Positions 7,290 to 8,381 of a stretch of DNA of 8,381 nt are shown here, piece after piece. The position numbers and the translations under genes were made by a program. The notes below the pieces were generated by a model that was not told the origin of the DNA, searched no databases, and saw only the letters and a list, made by a program, of their open reading frames with translations. Each line of letters begins with the position of its first letter. Within the stretch, counting starts at the first letter, position 1. This DNA comes from Ferruginibacter sp. (GTDB taxonomy: Bacteria; Bacteroidota; Bacteroidia; Chitinophagales; Chitinophagaceae), in NCBI GenBank assembly GCA_018057635.1, contig JAGPDJ010000078.1:1-8381 (forward strand), in the 5' to 3' direction.

Positions 7290-8381
7290 TACTGTTAATT
7301 TTAAAACTTTAACGGTGTTACCTGTAATTTTAAACCGGTCATCAATCCGCTGGCCAACCACCCAGATGATTTTTTTATCCATTTCTACAACCCAGGTATT
7401 TTCCTTTTGAGTTAAGGACATTTTATTGTCGATAAAAAAATTACTCAGCTTCTTTTTCTTCTGCATACCTAACGGGTAAAAATAATCGCCTTTCTTCCAT
7501 TTGCGAAGTAAGAAGGGAAAAATAACCTCCCCTGCATCAAGCAATGCAACGTAATTACTGGTATCGATTTTATTCGGTATACCTGGATATTCAATAATGA
7601 GTTTCTGATCAGCAAAAACAATAATATCATCCTGTTCTTCAATTAATACACTGGCCGCTCTGTTGTCATGCAGTTTTGAAATGATCAGCCAGTTCCTGTT
7701 GTGCAGGATGCGGTGTGTTTGAGAAACAACATATTTACCTGAACCACTTTTTAATAACCTGACCACATCAGCTACCTGTGCAGCAGTAAATCCATATTGA
7801 TGAATGATCTCATAAACAATCGTATGCAATGCAGGTGTTTTCTGCAACTTCACTACGGGAATATGTATCTCATTCCCTTTTGTAACCAATAGTTTCTTTT
7901 GCAGGTTGTTCACCGACAACTGGTATAAACTATTAAACTCCCGGAAACGGCCAATATTCCCCAGTAAGTTATCCTCCACATTCGGATATACTTCCAGCAA
8001 AGATGGTATTAATTTATTGCGGAAATAATTTCGTGTGTATTTGTCGTTGCTGTTGGATGAGTCTTCCCGAAACGGAATATTATTTTCTTCTGCATATTGA
8101 AACAAGGCTTCTTTTGTTGCAAACAGCAAAGGCCTTACAACATGATTTCCCTGTCCGCTTTTTGGCTGAATACCTTGTAAACCGGCCATTCCGGTGCCTT
8201 TGAAAAAATTCATCAATACAGTTTCAATATTGTCATTGGCATGATGGGCAGTGAGTAAATAGTTTATTGGTTTACTGGTATGTTCTGCAATCAGCTGGCT
8301 GAACCAGTCATACCGAAGGTTTCTTGCGGCAACCTGTATACTTAATTTGTTTTCGGATGCATAATTTTCTGTGTCAAATTT
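7278..8381 (-). CDS. tilS: tRNA(Ile)-lysidine synthase TilS, 5' end cut by window edge
   Basis: TilS uses ATP and lysine to convert C34 of the CAU anticodon of a tRNA-Ile to lysidine, changing its charging and decoding from Met/AUG to Ile/AUA; it is essential in most bacteria. The visible part is 367 codons, open to the right edge. Recognisable segments, numbered from the first visible residue, are AARNLRYDWF (18-27), LLTAHHANDNIETVLMNFFK (42-61), VVRPLL (81-86), EDSSNSNDKYTRNYFRN (106-122), SGKYVVSQTHRILHNRNW (213-230) and a TilS C-terminal domain at about 292-362 (KKGDYFYPLGM, IDDRF). The SGGxDS ATP-loop and start codon lie beyond the edge, so roughly the first 70-90 residues are missing. 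A TTG at 8216 can look like a start but is internal, because conserved family sequence continues upstream of it. Confidence 0.95.
   Translation of the reverse strand, partial: KFDTENYASENKLSIQVAARNLRYDWFSQLIAEHTSKPINYLLTAHHANDNIETVLMNFFKGTGMAGLQGIQPKSGQGNHVVRPLLFATKEALFQYAEENNIPFREDSSNSNDKYTRNYFRNKLIPSLLEVYPNVEDNLLGNIGRFREFNSLYQLSVNNLQKKLLVTKGNEIHIPVVKLQKTPALHTIVYEIIHQYGFTAAQVADVVRLLKSGSGKYVVSQTHRILHNRNWLIISKLHDNRAASVLIEEQDDIIVFADQKLIIEYPGIPNKIDTSNYVALLDAGEVIFPFLLRKWKKGDYFYPLGMQKKKKLSNFFIDNKMSLTQKENTWVVEMDKKIIWVVGQRIDDRFKITGNTVKVLKLTVSSA

Noticed and set aside
7278..8216. Complete 312-residue tilS product starting at 8216
   Set aside because: The apparent start is an internal TTG. Conserved TilS sequence including AARNLRYDWF and the TAHHANDN motif continues upstream in frame to the window edge.

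Overview
The window looks like a chromosomal segment of a Bacteroidota bacterium, most likely from the Chitinophagaceae or a close relative. The evidence is a SusC/RagA-type outer-membrane receptor, a propeller/Y_Y_Y sensor regulator, A-rich leaders without Shine-Dalgarno sequences, TAnnTTTG-like -7 boxes and AT-rich DNA. The family placement is inference from style, not from a search.

Left part (1-3009): a susC-like gene on the minus strand runs off the left edge. Its first 941 codons are present and its C-terminus is missing; a susD-type partner would be expected beyond the edge. A 184-bp divergent intergenic region (2826-3009) separates it from the next gene. This region holds three copies of ACTACATCA with starts 42 and 11 bp apart, close to whole helical turns. 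They lie just upstream of a plausible susC promoter and are the best operator candidate in the window.

Middle (3010-5898): a 962-residue membrane-spanning regulator on the plus strand. It has a periplasmic beta-propeller sensor, a Y_Y_Y domain, one membrane helix, a coiled coil and a LuxR-type helix-turn-helix, with no kinase or receiver domain. The divergent layout suggests that it senses an extracytoplasmic ligand and controls the adjacent uptake locus. The ligand cannot be read from this sequence.

Right part (5980-8381): housekeeping genes. These are rlmH (ribosome methyltransferase), a rhomboid-family intramembrane protease and, convergent with it, tilS (tRNA-Ile lysidine synthase), which is cut by the right edge before its N-terminal ATP-binding loop. 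Between rlmH and the rhomboid gene lies a compact repeat element (6457-6595). It has perfect 27-bp inverted arms enclosing an 85-nt middle, and three 21-bp tandem units that begin in the left arm. It looks like a dispersed intergenic repeat.

No mobile element genes, CRISPR array, tRNA or rRNA was seen. I did not find a clearly new multi-gene system. The points most worth following are the phased operator-like repeats and the foldable repeat element.
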